Numbered from the stretch's first letter, positions 43,817-52,492 are shown. The stretch is 64,000 bases of DNA from Pseudomonas arcuscaelestis (GCF_016881005.1 NZ_JACOPV010000002.1:1-64000), one strand, 5' to 3'. Numbers and translations are program-made. Notes: generated by a model from the sequence alone, not told the origin.

Positions 43817-44461
43817 TCAATCGAGTTTCTTGTTAACGTCTTCCAGTAGTGCGGCGATTTCTTTGCGCCGTCCAACGTCAGCACTTTCCCGGCCCTGCCT
43901 TGGAGGCGCTTGTAGTGCTTTTTGCAGGGCAACCTTCGCTTCAGCGTAGCGCTTCTGGCGGTAGAGGTGATCGCCCCAGAAATATAGGCTATCGATGCCG
44001 GCAGGATTGAGTTGCAACGCTTTCTGAAGCAGTTGCTCTGCCTTGTCAGCATCACCGAAACCGATCGGCCAGCCGGGCACTCTGTCGTAGAGTGCAGCAA
44101 GGCTGGTATAGGCCGAGCCTTGCAAGGCGTCGGCGTCTAGAGTCAGGGCTTTTTCCAGATCGGCCTTGGCATCTTTGACCTTGCCTAGGGCGCCCAGCCC
44201 GCCTTGAGCACCCGCCCAACTGCTGGTGACGATTCCTGACCAGATCCACGCTTCGGCTAACACTGGGCGATCTCGCGTGAACGACGATGTTTGTGCCGCC
44301 AATTGCGCGAACGCCGCTACGCGCTGTTGCTCTGGCAGTTCATATTGTATGTGCGCCCAGCTTTGCTGAATGCCATTAAGGCGTTGCTGATCCGCGTTGT
44401 CGAGCGCCCAGACGCCTTGGCTCAACATGCCGAGCAGCAGGCAGGCAACGGTCTTTTTCAT
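43817..44461 (-). CDS. exported TPR-repeat protein
   Basis: A 214-residue protein with a signal peptide (KKTVACLLLGMLSQGVWA, cleavage near residue 19-20) and tetratricopeptide-like repeats (AYTSLAALYDRVPGWPIGFGDADKAEQLLQKAL; YFWGDHLYRQKRYAEAKVALQKAL). It is periplasmic or cell-surface. It overlaps the SDR by 4 nt. It may serve as an adaptor for the lipid product or for the sensor kinase. Its role is not known. Confidence 0.8.
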   Translation of the reverse strand: MKKTVACLLLGMLSQGVWALDNADQQRLNGIQQSWAHIQYELPEQQRVAAFAQLAAQTSSFTRDRPVLAEAWIWSGIVTSSWAGAQGGLGALGKVKDAKADLEKALTLDADALQGSAYTSLAALYDRVPGWPIGFGDADKAEQLLQKALQLNPAGIDSLYFWGDHLYRQKRYAEAKVALQKALQAPPRQGRESADVGRRKEIAALLEDVNKKLD

Positions 44462-45267
44462 GGTTTGAGATGCTCATTTTCGTGGGTGTGACTAAGACGC
44501 CGGATCAGCGGCAATTGCTTGCGCAGGCCACGATCCACCAAGTTGGGCAACAGGCTGTTCAACCGCACAAAAAATCGCTCCGGCCACCCCAGATAGAGAT
44601 CGCGACGGTCACCAGCAATGGCGTGGATCACCGCCGCTGCCACCGCCTGTGGATCATCGACGCTTGCCTTGAGTGCATCGTTGAGCGCTTGGGCGGCAGA
44701 GCTGTTCATCGAGGTACGGGTGGCGCGTGGTGCAACATAGAGGACGCCGACCCGGGTGTCGGCAAGCTCCCGGCGCAGGGCTTCGGAAAAGCCGCGAAGT
44801 GCAAACTTGCTGGCACAGTAACTGGCATATCCAGGGTAGCCAATCGAGCCATAGGTTGAACCGACGTTGACCACCATGGCGCTGTCGGCCTGCTTGAGCA
44901 ACGGTAGAAGCAGTTTGGTCAGGCAAATTGGGGCGCTGACGTTCACGCTCAACATCGCGTTGATTTCATTGTCATCCAGCTGTTCGAGCATGGCGAAGTG
45001 GTTGACGCCGGCAGCATTGATCAACAAGTTGATGCCATCAATGGCTTCGGCGGCGGCCAGTACTTTGCGACGATCATTGAGGAGCGTGAGGTCGGCGGCT
45101 ATCCAGAACAAGTTTTGCGGATAGCGCTCAAGCAACGGCATCAGGGATTCTTGATGTCGAGCTACCGCCAGCACCTGGGCGCCGGCGGCGCACAGATCCC
45201 TGGCAATTTCCTGGCCGATCCCACCGCTGGCGCCAGTCAAAACTACCCGGGCATCATGCAGCTGCAT
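44458..45267 (-). CDS. SDR-family oxidoreductase of the lipid operon
   Basis: A 269-residue short-chain dehydrogenase. VVLTGASGGIGQEIARDL, LLINAAGVNHF, VVNVGSTYGSIGYPGYASYCASKFALRG hold the NAD(P) loop, NAAG and the Ser-Tyr-Lys triad; the C-terminal extension (LGWPERFFVRLNSLLPNLVDRGL) is hydrophobic, as in lipid-handling SDRs. ATG at 45267 follows GGAGG by 6 nt, and the start overlaps the upstream diiron gene by 14 nt. Confidence 0.88.
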   Translation of the reverse strand: MQLHDARVVLTGASGGIGQEIARDLCAAGAQVLAVARHQESLMPLLERYPQNLFWIAADLTLLNDRRKVLAAAEAIDGINLLINAAGVNHFAMLEQLDDNEINAMLSVNVSAPICLTKLLLPLLKQADSAMVVNVGSTYGSIGYPGYASYCASKFALRGFSEALRRELADTRVGVLYVAPRATRTSMNSSAAQALNDALKASVDDPQAVAAAVIHAIAGDRRDLYLGWPERFFVRLNSLLPNLVDRGLRKQLPLIRRLSHTHENEHLKP

Positions 45268-45928
45268 GATGAACCTCCGCAGCCCGGGGCAAGCCCCGAA
45301 ACATATCGATGTACAGCCGATACACCACTTTTGACGCATGGATGACAGCCGCCTGGTCTGCGGGGTCTTCCAGCCTGTTCATCAGCCGGCGGTAGGTCTG
45401 CATATGCTCGATATCCAGTGAACCGTGGGAACTGAGATAGCTGAAGGCGCTTTCTGGAAGACCCAGATGCTCGCGGATGCTGCCTGCTGCATGGGTGGCG
45501 AGGGCAATGCTTGTGCCTTCCAGCACATTGACCATGCCGAACAGGCCTACCGGGTTGCCTCGGGCAATCAAGTCGTACAGAAAGCTGACCATCAGTTCAA
45601 TCGGCATTGAGGGTTGGCCGTCACGCACGGCGTCACGGTCACCGCCGCAGGCGGCTATATCATTAAGCACCCACTGTTCATGGCCGTATTCTTCTTCGAT
45701 GTACTCGCATACCGCTTTACGTAGCCATTCGAGGTGGCTTGGTAGTCGCGCGCCGCAGGCCATCATCAGTGGCACAGTGTGGCGGACGTGGTAGTAGGCT
45801 TGCGCAAGAAATGCCCGATAGCTCTCAAGGCTGACCTTACCTTCAAGTGCGTCGAGGATTATCGGCAGGTTGAACAATTCGTGGCGCTCCTGATGTGAAG
45901 CTTCTTGAAGCGTGTCGAAAAAACTCAT
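45254..45928 (-). CDS. haem-oxygenase-like diiron oxidase (TenA/CADD-like)
   Basis: A 224-residue all-helical protein of the haem-oxygenase-like diiron oxidase (HDO) superfamily. The expected ligand set can be read: Glu78-80 and His83 in YIEEEYGHEQW, Glu137 in VLEGTS, and HxxxDxxH at His168, Asp172, His175 (HGSLDIEH), the same spacing as in CADD. HDOs carry out oxidative C-C cleavage, N-oxygenation or desaturation. Placed between an acyl ligase and an SDR, it probably oxidises an acyl-derived intermediate. It overlaps both neighbours. Confidence 0.8.
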   Translation of the reverse strand: MSFFDTLQEASHQERHELFNLPIILDALEGKVSLESYRAFLAQAYYHVRHTVPLMMACGARLPSHLEWLRKAVCEYIEEEYGHEQWVLNDIAACGGDRDAVRDGQPSMPIELMVSFLYDLIARGNPVGLFGMVNVLEGTSIALATHAAGSIREHLGLPESAFSYLSSHGSLDIEHMQTYRRLMNRLEDPADQAAVIHASKVVYRLYIDMFRGLPRAAEVHHAAA

Positions 45929-47406
45929 GATGCAGACTCCTCAGATACGGCAGATTCGGTAAGTTGCGCGTGAAACGTCTCGACAATAGCGTCGCGGCGC
46001 GGTCGGCCATTGGCAGTCAGCAGGCCGTTGGCTGACGTGAAGGGATAGGGCAGGCGCGTCCAGCTATGAACTTGGGCGTAGTCGGGCAATGCGTCGTTAG
46101 CTTCCGCTACAGCCTCAGCAAGTTCTGCATCAGTACAATCGGTACGATGGGGCCACAACAGAGCGTGATTGCGTGGAAGCGATTCCCCGTACACAAAGGC
46201 TTGGGCAATGTGGCGGCGTTGGGTGAGTTCGGCCTCTACCCAATCCGGGTTGACGTTGCGTCCGAAACTGGTGACAAACTGATGCTTCTTGCGACCTTTG
46301 AGGTAAAGGAAGCCTTCCGGATCTAGCTCTCCCAGGTCGCCGCTGGGCCACCAATCCTCGGCGTAAGGTGCATCGCCCAGATAGCCGAGCAGTGCCGAGC
46401 CCTTGATCAGTACTTCACCATCTTCTGCCAACTTCACCTGGATGTGAGGCAAGGGTTTACCAACGCTTCCCGGTCGCTGGGCACCGGGACGATTTAGGCA
46501 CACCACCGAGGCGCACTCAGATAATCCGTAACCTTCGTAAACCGGCAGACCGACGCGCTCAGCTCGGAGCAACAAGTCCTCAGAGACGCGCGCTCCTCCT
46601 ACAGCAGCAAAGCGCAATTTTTGTGGGTCGAAGGCTTTCTGCTCAGTGGCGCTGACCAACATCTGCAGCAACTGCGGCACCAAAATCAGACTCTCGGGTG
46701 CGCGCTTGGTAAGGTACTCGAGTAGCCGGGGTAAGTTGACGCCGCTGGCGCCTTGAATGCCCAAAGCTTTCTGACTCGGTAAGCTCAAGGTTGCGCCAGC
46801 GTACAGTGCGGCGTAGCAACCGAGGTTTTCCAGCAGGATTGCTAGTGGCAACAATGCCAAGTGATGCTGCGGGTCAGCAGGTTTACTGGCTTGATCCAGC
46901 TCTCTTGCTACTTGTAGTAGGTTTTCCGCACTCAGGCACACGCCTTTAGGGGTACCGGTGGTACCGGAGGTAAAGGTCAGTTTGGCCGTGCCTGGGGGCA
47001 TCCGGTTCGGGCCGGCGAATGTACGGCGCCAGAACTCGCCGTTTTTTTCATAGCCCAAGGTAAGCAATTCAGCATCCAGCTCCGGTTCCGAAATCACCCT
47101 TGCCGCCTGACTTTGCTCCAGGCAATGGGCGCGCTGTGTTGGGCTAAAGAAGGGCGGCAAGGTTACGCAAGTCAAGCCCTCGAACAGCGCGGCAAGATCC
47201 CAGAGTATTGCTTCAACGCCGTTATCCAGTGCCAGGGCTATAACCTGAGCGTGTTCGTCGCGTAGGCGTTGCTGGCGGTACGACATTTCGGCGTAAAGAG
47301 TGGCGTAATCGAGTCTCACCCGATCATCCCAAAGTGCAATCGCGTGTGGGTTGCGCTGCATATGGCTATGCAGGATCTTCTGGAAACGTTGTAACTCAAG
47401 CGACAT
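45925..47406 (-). CDS. AMP-binding acyl-activating enzyme
   Basis: A 493-residue ANL-superfamily ligase. LTFTSGTTGTPKGVCLS is the P-loop, YEGYGLSECASVVCLN the A5 motif, PSGDLGELDPEGFLYLKGRKK the A7/A8 hinge. It activates a carboxylic acid, probably a fatty acid, as an acyl adenylate and then passes it to CoA or directly to a partner. The usual C-terminal lysine loop is shortened or diverged. ATG at 47406 is used; the frame extends into the upstream gene without homology. It overlaps its neighbours by 11 and 4 nt. Confidence 0.85.
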   Translation of the reverse strand: MSLELQRFQKILHSHMQRNPHAIALWDDRVRLDYATLYAEMSYRQQRLRDEHAQVIALALDNGVEAILWDLAALFEGLTCVTLPPFFSPTQRAHCLEQSQAARVISEPELDAELLTLGYEKNGEFWRRTFAGPNRMPPGTAKLTFTSGTTGTPKGVCLSAENLLQVARELDQASKPADPQHHLALLPLAILLENLGCYAALYAGATLSLPSQKALGIQGASGVNLPRLLEYLTKRAPESLILVPQLLQMLVSATEQKAFDPQKLRFAAVGGARVSEDLLLRAERVGLPVYEGYGLSECASVVCLNRPGAQRPGSVGKPLPHIQVKLAEDGEVLIKGSALLGYLGDAPYAEDWWPSGDLGELDPEGFLYLKGRKKHQFVTSFGRNVNPDWVEAELTQRRHIAQAFVYGESLPRNHALLWPHRTDCTDAELAEAVAEANDALPDYAQVHSWTRLPYPFTSANGLLTANGRPRRDAIVETFHAQLTESAVSEESAS

Positions 47407-48073
47407 GGCTAGTGCCCTCAATGGATGACGGCAGACCCAGCCGAGTGAACAGACCACTGTTGCGCAAATGGATGAATCCCGCGCGAATGTTACCGACGTG
47501 TACCCAGGGTTTGCTCTCGTAATAGCTGCCCCAACTGTAGCGATCGTCACCCAGTCGGCCCGGGTCGGCTGCACACAACGTCACCGGTTTCAGACCGAGG
47601 CGATGGAAGCTATTGACCAAGCCGATGTTGCCGGTAAATGCCACCCATTCCAGGCCGCCCATGGCCAGTAGCCAGGTGATGGCGATGATGCTCAGTCGTG
47701 CACTGCCGGTATCGCAGGCAGCCAGGTTACCGACCTCGACAATGCTGGCCCGACCCACCGGGTATCCGGCAGTAGCACTGATCAGCGGATCGATGGGCTC
47801 GTCCAGGTAACGTTCCAGGAACAGTGGTTCGTCATGTGCAAGGCGCACCCCGGCGACCGCACATAACTCGCCATAGGCTTTGCTCATGCCAAACAGCTGT
47901 GGCATGAAATGACGGATGTCGGCGCCGTGAGCCTTGCGAAAGCGTTGCTGAATAAACGCTTCGAATGCGGGTCGCAGGCTGTCGCCTGGCATGGCACCGG
48001 TCAATGTCAGCTGCGGCGTCTCGGCTTGGCCGAAGCGCAGGGGCAGGGGGGTGTTCCAGTCGAAATGGGGCAT
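47396..48073 (-). CDS. 'thermostable hemolysin' family protein, GNAT-like N-acyltransferase candidate
   Basis: A 225-residue protein of the T_hemolysin family named after Vibrio delta-VPH. GMSKAYGELCAVAGVRLA, RASIVEVGNLAA and WVAFTGNIGLVNSFHRLGL match. The fold is of the GNAT/autoinducer-synthase type, and the family may condense an acyl group with an amine rather than lyse cells. Here it is first gene of an operon with an acyl ligase, which fits acyl transfer. ATG at 48073 after GGGAGG is chosen. Confidence 0.85.
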   Translation of the reverse strand: MPHFDWNTPLPLRFGQAETPQLTLTGAMPGDSLRPAFEAFIQQRFRKAHGADIRHFMPQLFGMSKAYGELCAVAGVRLAHDEPLFLERYLDEPIDPLISATAGYPVGRASIVEVGNLAACDTGSARLSIIAITWLLAMGGLEWVAFTGNIGLVNSFHRLGLKPVTLCAADPGRLGDDRYSWGSYYESKPWVHVGNIRAGFIHLRNSGLFTRLGLPSSIEGTSHVA

Positions 48074-48122
48074 GGGCAGATTGCCTCCCTGTATAGGTTG
48101 GGGAGGAGTATCCAAGGTATTT

Positions 48123-48139
48123 CTTAACGAAATCTGAAG
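48123..48139 (-). promoter_or_regulatory. candidate response-regulator box before the lipid operon
   Basis: On the minus strand CTTCAGATTTCGTTAAG, a CTTCA-N6-GTTAA direct repeat with an 11-nt period, two mismatches from the CTTAA-N6-CTTAA pattern of PmrA/QseB-type regulators. It lies 50 nt before the first gene's ATG. Confidence 0.4.
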
Positions 48140-48357
48140 GTGAGGCTCATTTATGTAGTGGTCTAATGATTCCGGACACCCATTCCCGGATCCGCTCTAC
48201 GATGGCGGTTGCTTCATGTAGCGATGTGTCAGGCAGAGCAAAGTGAATTCTTCCCCGCCAGAACGGCACCCTTAGATCAGCGGCTCTGGAGTTTCGCTTG
48301 AGAATTTACATGATGAATTTGAGTGTCTTATCGTCTGCGTCATGTCAAACCGATGAA

Positions 48358-49650
48358 CTACTTTCGCATCTTTAAACCTTTTACTGACTTGGCTCGTTGT
48401 TCGTCCAGGCTATTGTAGTAGGTGTTTTGAGTGGTGCTTAGGCTGTTATGGCGTAAATCCGCTTGGAGGTCTTTCATATCACGAAGCGGTGCATCGAACG
48501 TCGCGGCTGTATGGCGCAACCAATGGAGGGAGGCAGAGCGGAGCTGGTCGATTTGATCATCACTCCACCCTTCACTCTGCATACGTTGCAAAGAGTGATC
48601 GAACACTGTTTGAAGAAGTAGTCGTACGTGTCGATCCGAAAGCCCTGCACGACCTTTCAATGTACTAATCAGCGGTGTCTTTTCTTGTGGTGAGGGTAGG
48701 GGGGAGAGGCCTATGAAGTGACGATATCGTACGAGATAGCACTCGACATACTCGTCTCTCACACTTATCTTGGCCGCTTTGTTACCTTTACCAACGACGT
48801 GAAACCACCAGTTGCCCGTCGTATCCCGTCGTAAATCTCCCATTGTTGGCCGCCAGTTGTCACGGCCGATCAAGTCAGAGATACGGAGGTACATGGCGAA
48901 AAGCGTCGCTACGATAAACAGCGTGCGCTCATGGGTTGGGTCTTCGTCAGCCATTTTCTCTGCAGTATCAATTACGAAACTCCATTGCAACTCAGTCAAG
49001 GACCGAGACGCCACCTCCAGTGTATTTCGTTGCTTATAGATCGACTTTTGCTTGATCGCACGAAACGGATTGGCTTCCGTGAGTCCTTCATCCATAGCGT
49101 GTTGAAAAAAACTGCCGCAGACAGCGAAGACCTGAGCCACCGATCCTTGCGCCATATGGTATGTAACATCGGAGTGCTCGGTCATCGCCTCAGCTGCCAA
49201 CTTGCGCTCGCGCTTAGAAACTGTGTAACTAAATGGCCGCCAATTAGAATTCACAACGTACTCATCAGTTTCAAGCCGCTTACGACCACCGATGCGTATG
49301 AAACGAGACTTAATCACCGAGCCGATCCAGTCCACAGGTGGATTAAGACAGAACTCCATGAATTGCTCAGCATCGGTGCGACGCAGATCCAGAAGTGGTT
49401 TACGAGCAACATTCAGCGTCCAGAGCAGCAAGCGTTCGATGTGTGTTCTGAATGAGTTGAAAGTTGACTGGTTACCGGCGTAGGACTTCAAAAAGCTCCG
49501 TACAACCAGATAGCTATCAACGGCGCGGCATCTGTCCTCGAAGCTGTTGAGATATTGCCGGACACTCGGGTGCTCGTTGCTAAGATTAAGAAAGTTGAGC
49601 TCGTGGAAGCGCTCGAAAGTGTCGAACAGCGGCTGAGGGATGCAAGGCAT
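48358..49650 (-). CDS. tyrosine-family site-specific integrase
   Basis: A 430-residue integrase. The N-terminal SAM-like domain spans about 30-200, and the catalytic domain carries the first Arg in MYLRISDLIG, HWLRHTAATF (HxxR) near 375, LRHNSLSTTQNTYYNS with the catalytic Tyr. It resembles integrases of large Pseudomonas islands that use a separate host-gene target. It lies at the left edge of a region with XRE, antitoxin-like and stefin genes and probably integrated that block. No clear att repeats could be found by eye. Confidence 0.88.
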   Translation of the reverse strand: MPCIPQPLFDTFERFHELNFLNLSNEHPSVRQYLNSFEDRCRAVDSYLVVRSFLKSYAGNQSTFNSFRTHIERLLLWTLNVARKPLLDLRRTDAEQFMEFCLNPPVDWIGSVIKSRFIRIGGRKRLETDEYVVNSNWRPFSYTVSKRERKLAAEAMTEHSDVTYHMAQGSVAQVFAVCGSFFQHAMDEGLTEANPFRAIKQKSIYKQRNTLEVASRSLTELQWSFVIDTAEKMADEDPTHERTLFIVATLFAMYLRISDLIGRDNWRPTMGDLRRDTTGNWWFHVVGKGNKAAKISVRDEYVECYLVRYRHFIGLSPLPSPQEKTPLISTLKGRAGLSDRHVRLLLQTVFDHSLQRMQSEGWSDDQIDQLRSASLHWLRHTAATFDAPLRDMKDLQADLRHNSLSTTQNTYYNSLDEQRAKSVKGLKMRK

Positions 49651-49771
49651 GACTTGACCAATACGTACAGGATGGCTTTAGCATGCGTACCTGCGGGAAA
49701 TAATGCAATATCCGGGTCTGGCAGTTATCGGATATTACAGGCGCCTGTAACCTCACCTCTGTAGCAATCGG

Positions 49772-50047
49772 CTACGTCATATCTAGGTCTTGTCGGATCC
49801 TGGCAAACAGAACCTCGATGTCGGCCTCATCATCAGTGAGAAGGAAAACCTCGGCGAGCAGGCTGAGAGGATGGACGTCCATGCGAGCAGCCAGCTCGAC
49901 GAGCTTTTCTAACGTGGGACTCTTAAGGCCGCGCTCGAGAGTGCTCACGTAGGTACGGCTACTGACATCTCCGAAATCCTCCTGCGTGAGGCCTCGGCTC
50001 GTTCTGGTCTTGCGTAGCGCCTGTGCGAGGGCTTGCTTGAGATCCAT
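49772..50047 (-). CDS. XRE-family helix-turn-helix regulator
   Basis: A 91-residue Cro/CI-type protein. The HTH at about 12-65 reads RTSRGLTQEDFGDVSSRTYVSTLERG and SPTLEKLVELAARMDVHPL; the tail is acidic. It is probably a repressor of the divergent gene pair, through the CTATAG repeats at 50093..50113, and possibly of the integrase. Confidence 0.85.
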   Translation of the reverse strand: MDLKQALAQALRKTRTSRGLTQEDFGDVSSRTYVSTLERGLKSPTLEKLVELAARMDVHPLSLLAEVFLLTDDEADIEVLFARIRQDLDMT

Positions 50048-50092
50048 TTGCGTTTCTAGTCCACAAAAGGAATGATGAAGCCTTTTTGAGCC

Positions 50093-50113
50093 CTATAGCG
50101 CTACAATCTATAG
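50093..50113. promoter_or_regulatory. candidate XRE operator and -10 region
   Basis: Two CTATAG copies with 9 nt between them; TACAAT lies in the spacer and may be the -10 element of the rightward promoter. It is located between the divergent XRE gene and the gene at 50142. Confidence 0.45.
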
Positions 50114-50141
50114 TGTTCATTTTTCTCTCGGAGGACATCAC

Positions 50142-50669
50142 ATGCCCAGTCTACGGGTAACTCTCCAAGCCTTCTCGGAAGTCCTCGGAACCACAGATAA
50201 TTCCACTTTTTTAATCGTGTGCATGATGGATTTACATGGGCAAGAGGAAGTCGTTGAGATTAGAGTATTTAACACAGGACAGAGTGCTCTAGACTTTTTC
50301 CATGAGATGGACAGGCCTCAGTCCACGCAGGTAATAGTTGGACTCCAACTTGCAATCGCCCCAAACTTAAACAATACGGGGCAGTGGGAGGTTGAGCCGG
50401 TTCTCGATTTCAAGAGGATATCGGCAATACTAAAGGGAGACGAATCTGACCTATACGGCTACGAGACGCTGTCGGGCCGTACATTTTCAGACAATCTAAA
50501 GATCCCCGATGAGCAGGTCATAAGCGCCAGGAGCATATACAAAGCCTCAAACACAGAGGCCGAGGACCTGGAACTACAGGCATATCAATTGTGGCTAGCG
50601 AAAATATTGGTACAACTGATCAACGAGGCTTATAGCCTAAAGAAAGCGGGGGTATTTTTCAGTGGCTAA
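50142..50669 (+). CDS. unknown protein coupled to the MbcA/ParS-like gene
   Basis: A 175-residue protein with no recognised domain. The first half is a beta-rich sheet (LIVCMMDLHGQEEVVEIRVF), the second is helical with a hydrophobic C-terminal segment. Its stop overlaps the next GTG start by 8 nt, and the start follows CGGAGGA. If the next gene is an antitoxin, this would occupy the place of its partner, but it does not look like a RES-domain toxin. Confidence 0.6.
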   Translation: MPSLRVTLQAFSEVLGTTDNSTFLIVCMMDLHGQEEVVEIRVFNTGQSALDFFHEMDRPQSTQVIVGLQLAIAPNLNNTGQWEVEPVLDFKRISAILKGDESDLYGYETLSGRTFSDNLKIPDEQVISARSIYKASNTEAEDLELQAYQLWLAKILVQLINEAYSLKKAGVFFSG

Positions 50670-51012
50670 TGACAAAAGCATAGGAAACCATACAGCCGCA
50701 GAAGCGGCATTCTCTATACTAAATGCATGGGGAGTTAATGGGCCGTTAGCTAACGGCATCCTCGGGAGCGAAGATTGTAGTGATTCGGAGGTGCTATATC
50801 GGGCAGGCTTAATTATGGAAATATCGAGGGCGCTGCAAATGATATTTGAGAATCCAAAGAACGCAGAAGGATTCATGACCATGAAAAACCACAATCATTA
50901 CTTTCTTGGAATGTCTCCTATTGAGAGAATCGCTGACGGCTCCCTGGTTTCCTTAGAGGAGTGCGCGAAACGCATAAGGGCGCTCGCCACCGGAGAGCTT
51001 CCTTCTCAATGA
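50662..51012 (+). CDS. MbcA/ParS-like antitoxin-domain protein (DUF2384-type)
   Basis: A 116-residue protein. AEAAFSILNAWGVNGPLANG is followed by YRAGLIMEISRALQMIFENP, then NHNHYFLGMSPIERI and ADGSLVSLEECAKRIRAL. The last part matches the N-x-N-x-x-F-x-G-x-(S/T)-x-x-x-R-(M/I) pattern of the MbcA/ParS/Xre antitoxin toxin-binding domain. No N-terminal HTH is seen and no RES toxin is adjacent, so it may be an orphan or part of a new two-gene module with the coupled gene upstream. The start is GTG. Confidence 0.65.
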   Translation: MANDKSIGNHTAAEAAFSILNAWGVNGPLANGILGSEDCSDSEVLYRAGLIMEISRALQMIFENPKNAEGFMTMKNHNHYFLGMSPIERIADGSLVSLEECAKRIRALATGELPSQ

Positions 51013-52054
51013 GTGCGAAAAGCGCGTGAAAGCACTTGATAATTTTTTATAGCTCCGGACAAGCACTCTCAGCTAGATACGGACGATGTTCGGTCTCACT
51101 GCAGCCAGAGCACGTCAAGGAAGCATGGCAGGCTACGCCCACGAATGCCAGATGTTCGAGGTGCTCGTCTGTGTACCGGTGAATACAGCAAGCAGATTCG
51201 CCAGCGCGGGGAAACGCAGAGTTTTACTTATCATTTGAGTTGTAGGCCTGACAACAGGCGATGGATTCCGGGTAGGCGTAAAGTGCTCGAGTTCCACGGT
51301 GGAACTCCTTGCATCGCACCTCATGTTGCCCCATACCTTCAGCAGGGTTAACCAGGGGGCCACAAAACACCGGGGAGCGTTGAGCGATTCTTCTTAGGAG
51401 TTTCCAACTAAAGTCTAAAAAAATGCTATGGATTTTCCAATGCGCTCTCGAAGTTTTCCACTTTCGCCCCAAAAAACTTTGCTAGTCTCACAAAAAAATA
51501 TACAGCTAGATCAATGGCATAGCGGAGAGGTAAATCGAGTCGATTCCAATGAACTCAAAAAGCTGACCATGGCGCTTGGTGCAAGCTACTGAATCTCAGA
51601 AGATTTTCTTCCGTCTAGGCGCTTTCCATTTTTCCCTCGATCCTCACACACAGTTTGACCGGAGGTATGTGGGATTGGACAACACATGAACATTTGTGAC
51701 ATAGCACATGATTTAACATAATATACATTATGCGTACTCATCCACAGACGCACCAGCCCACGTGTGATGAAATTTCGAACCTTGCACACAAGAACGTTTT
51801 ATCTCCCCAGGCCTTTTGAAATGCGCCTACGTCCATCCCTGCGCAAAGTATGTTCGGCTACCGAATCTCAAGCTCGAGACTCAGAGCGTCCAATTACATG
51901 GCGCTGTGGAAAAGAGTTCGGATCCTACGCATACTCATTGAGAAGACGCGTATCAATCTCCAGCGCAGCACCTGTCATTTTTACCAGTAGACGCGGTTGC
52001 CGGGTTGCTATTTCATGACTTGTACCAAACCCATCGCAAACTGGAGTTGATAAA
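51013..52054. other. gene-poor AT-rich stretch
   Basis: About 1 kb with no frame that resembles a gene. Short frames at 51145-51351 and 51764-52018 have no recognised product and no good ribosome binding sites. The stretch contains AT-rich runs such as around 51710-51735. Confidence 0.5.
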
Positions 52055-52357
52055 ATGAGAGCTGGCGGACTCAGTGAACCTAGAAAAGCTACATCTGAAA
52101 TACAAGAGTATGTTGATCGCGTAAAGCCTACGTTTGAGGACGGAGTAAACGTCTCCTACAGTGAATTTCGCGCGGTTGCTTATAGGACACAAACGGTTGC
52201 AGGGGTGAATTATTTTTTTTCGGTAGCGACTAACAATTCATCCAATGAGTTCATTTTCCTGAAAATATTTAAATCATTACCTAGCTCAGGTGGTGAGTTA
52301 TCCCTTACGGGGTACCAAACTGGAAAAACAGCAAGTGATGAAATTATCTATTTCTGA
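52055..52357 (+). CDS. stefin (type 1 cystatin) homologue, cysteine-protease inhibitor
   Basis: A 100-residue protein without signal peptide or disulfide-bonding cysteines, the build of animal stefins A/B. Visible in order: N-terminal Gly4-Gly5 (MRAGGLSEPRKAT), the first hairpin loop QTVAG at 46-50 (the QxVxG papain-binding motif), VNYFFSVA, FLKIFKSLP and the tail LTGYQTGKTASDEIIYF, closely like cystatin B. Such proteins wedge into papain-type proteases. GGAG precedes the ATG by 8 nt. It lies in an integrase island, so horizontal transfer, perhaps from a eukaryote, is plausible. Confidence 0.9.
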   Translation: MRAGGLSEPRKATSEIQEYVDRVKPTFEDGVNVSYSEFRAVAYRTQTVAGVNYFFSVATNNSSNEFIFLKIFKSLPSSGGELSLTGYQTGKTASDEIIYF

Positions 52358-52492
52358 GTTTTGTTGAATGGATGGCTGCTGGAGTAAGTTTTTCATTCTG
52401 GTCGTCCCAAGCGAGAACCTGTAATGTCGTACAAAGCGGTCTCTTTTCGCCCCTCTTTCTTGCGGCTATCTACTTATTGAAAACGTTAGAGT

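Noticed and set aside
45254..45928. Assignment of the diiron protein as UndA (1-undecene synthase)
   Set aside because: Sequence around the ligands and overall length do not follow UndA; it fits the wider HDO superfamily only.
47407..47574. In-frame N-terminal extension of the AMP ligase
   Set aside because: It overlaps the T_hemolysin gene deeply and has no ligase homology; the ATG at 47406 gives the expected 11-nt overlap.
48152..48181. GTAGTGGTCTAATG...CCGGACACC looks like an IS3-type terminal repeat
   Set aside because: No partner end and no transposase piece were found nearby, so it cannot be supported as an IS remnant.
50142..50669. RES-domain toxin partner for the MbcA/ParS-like gene
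   Set aside because: The Arg-Glu-Ser motif regions of RES toxins are not visible in this protein.
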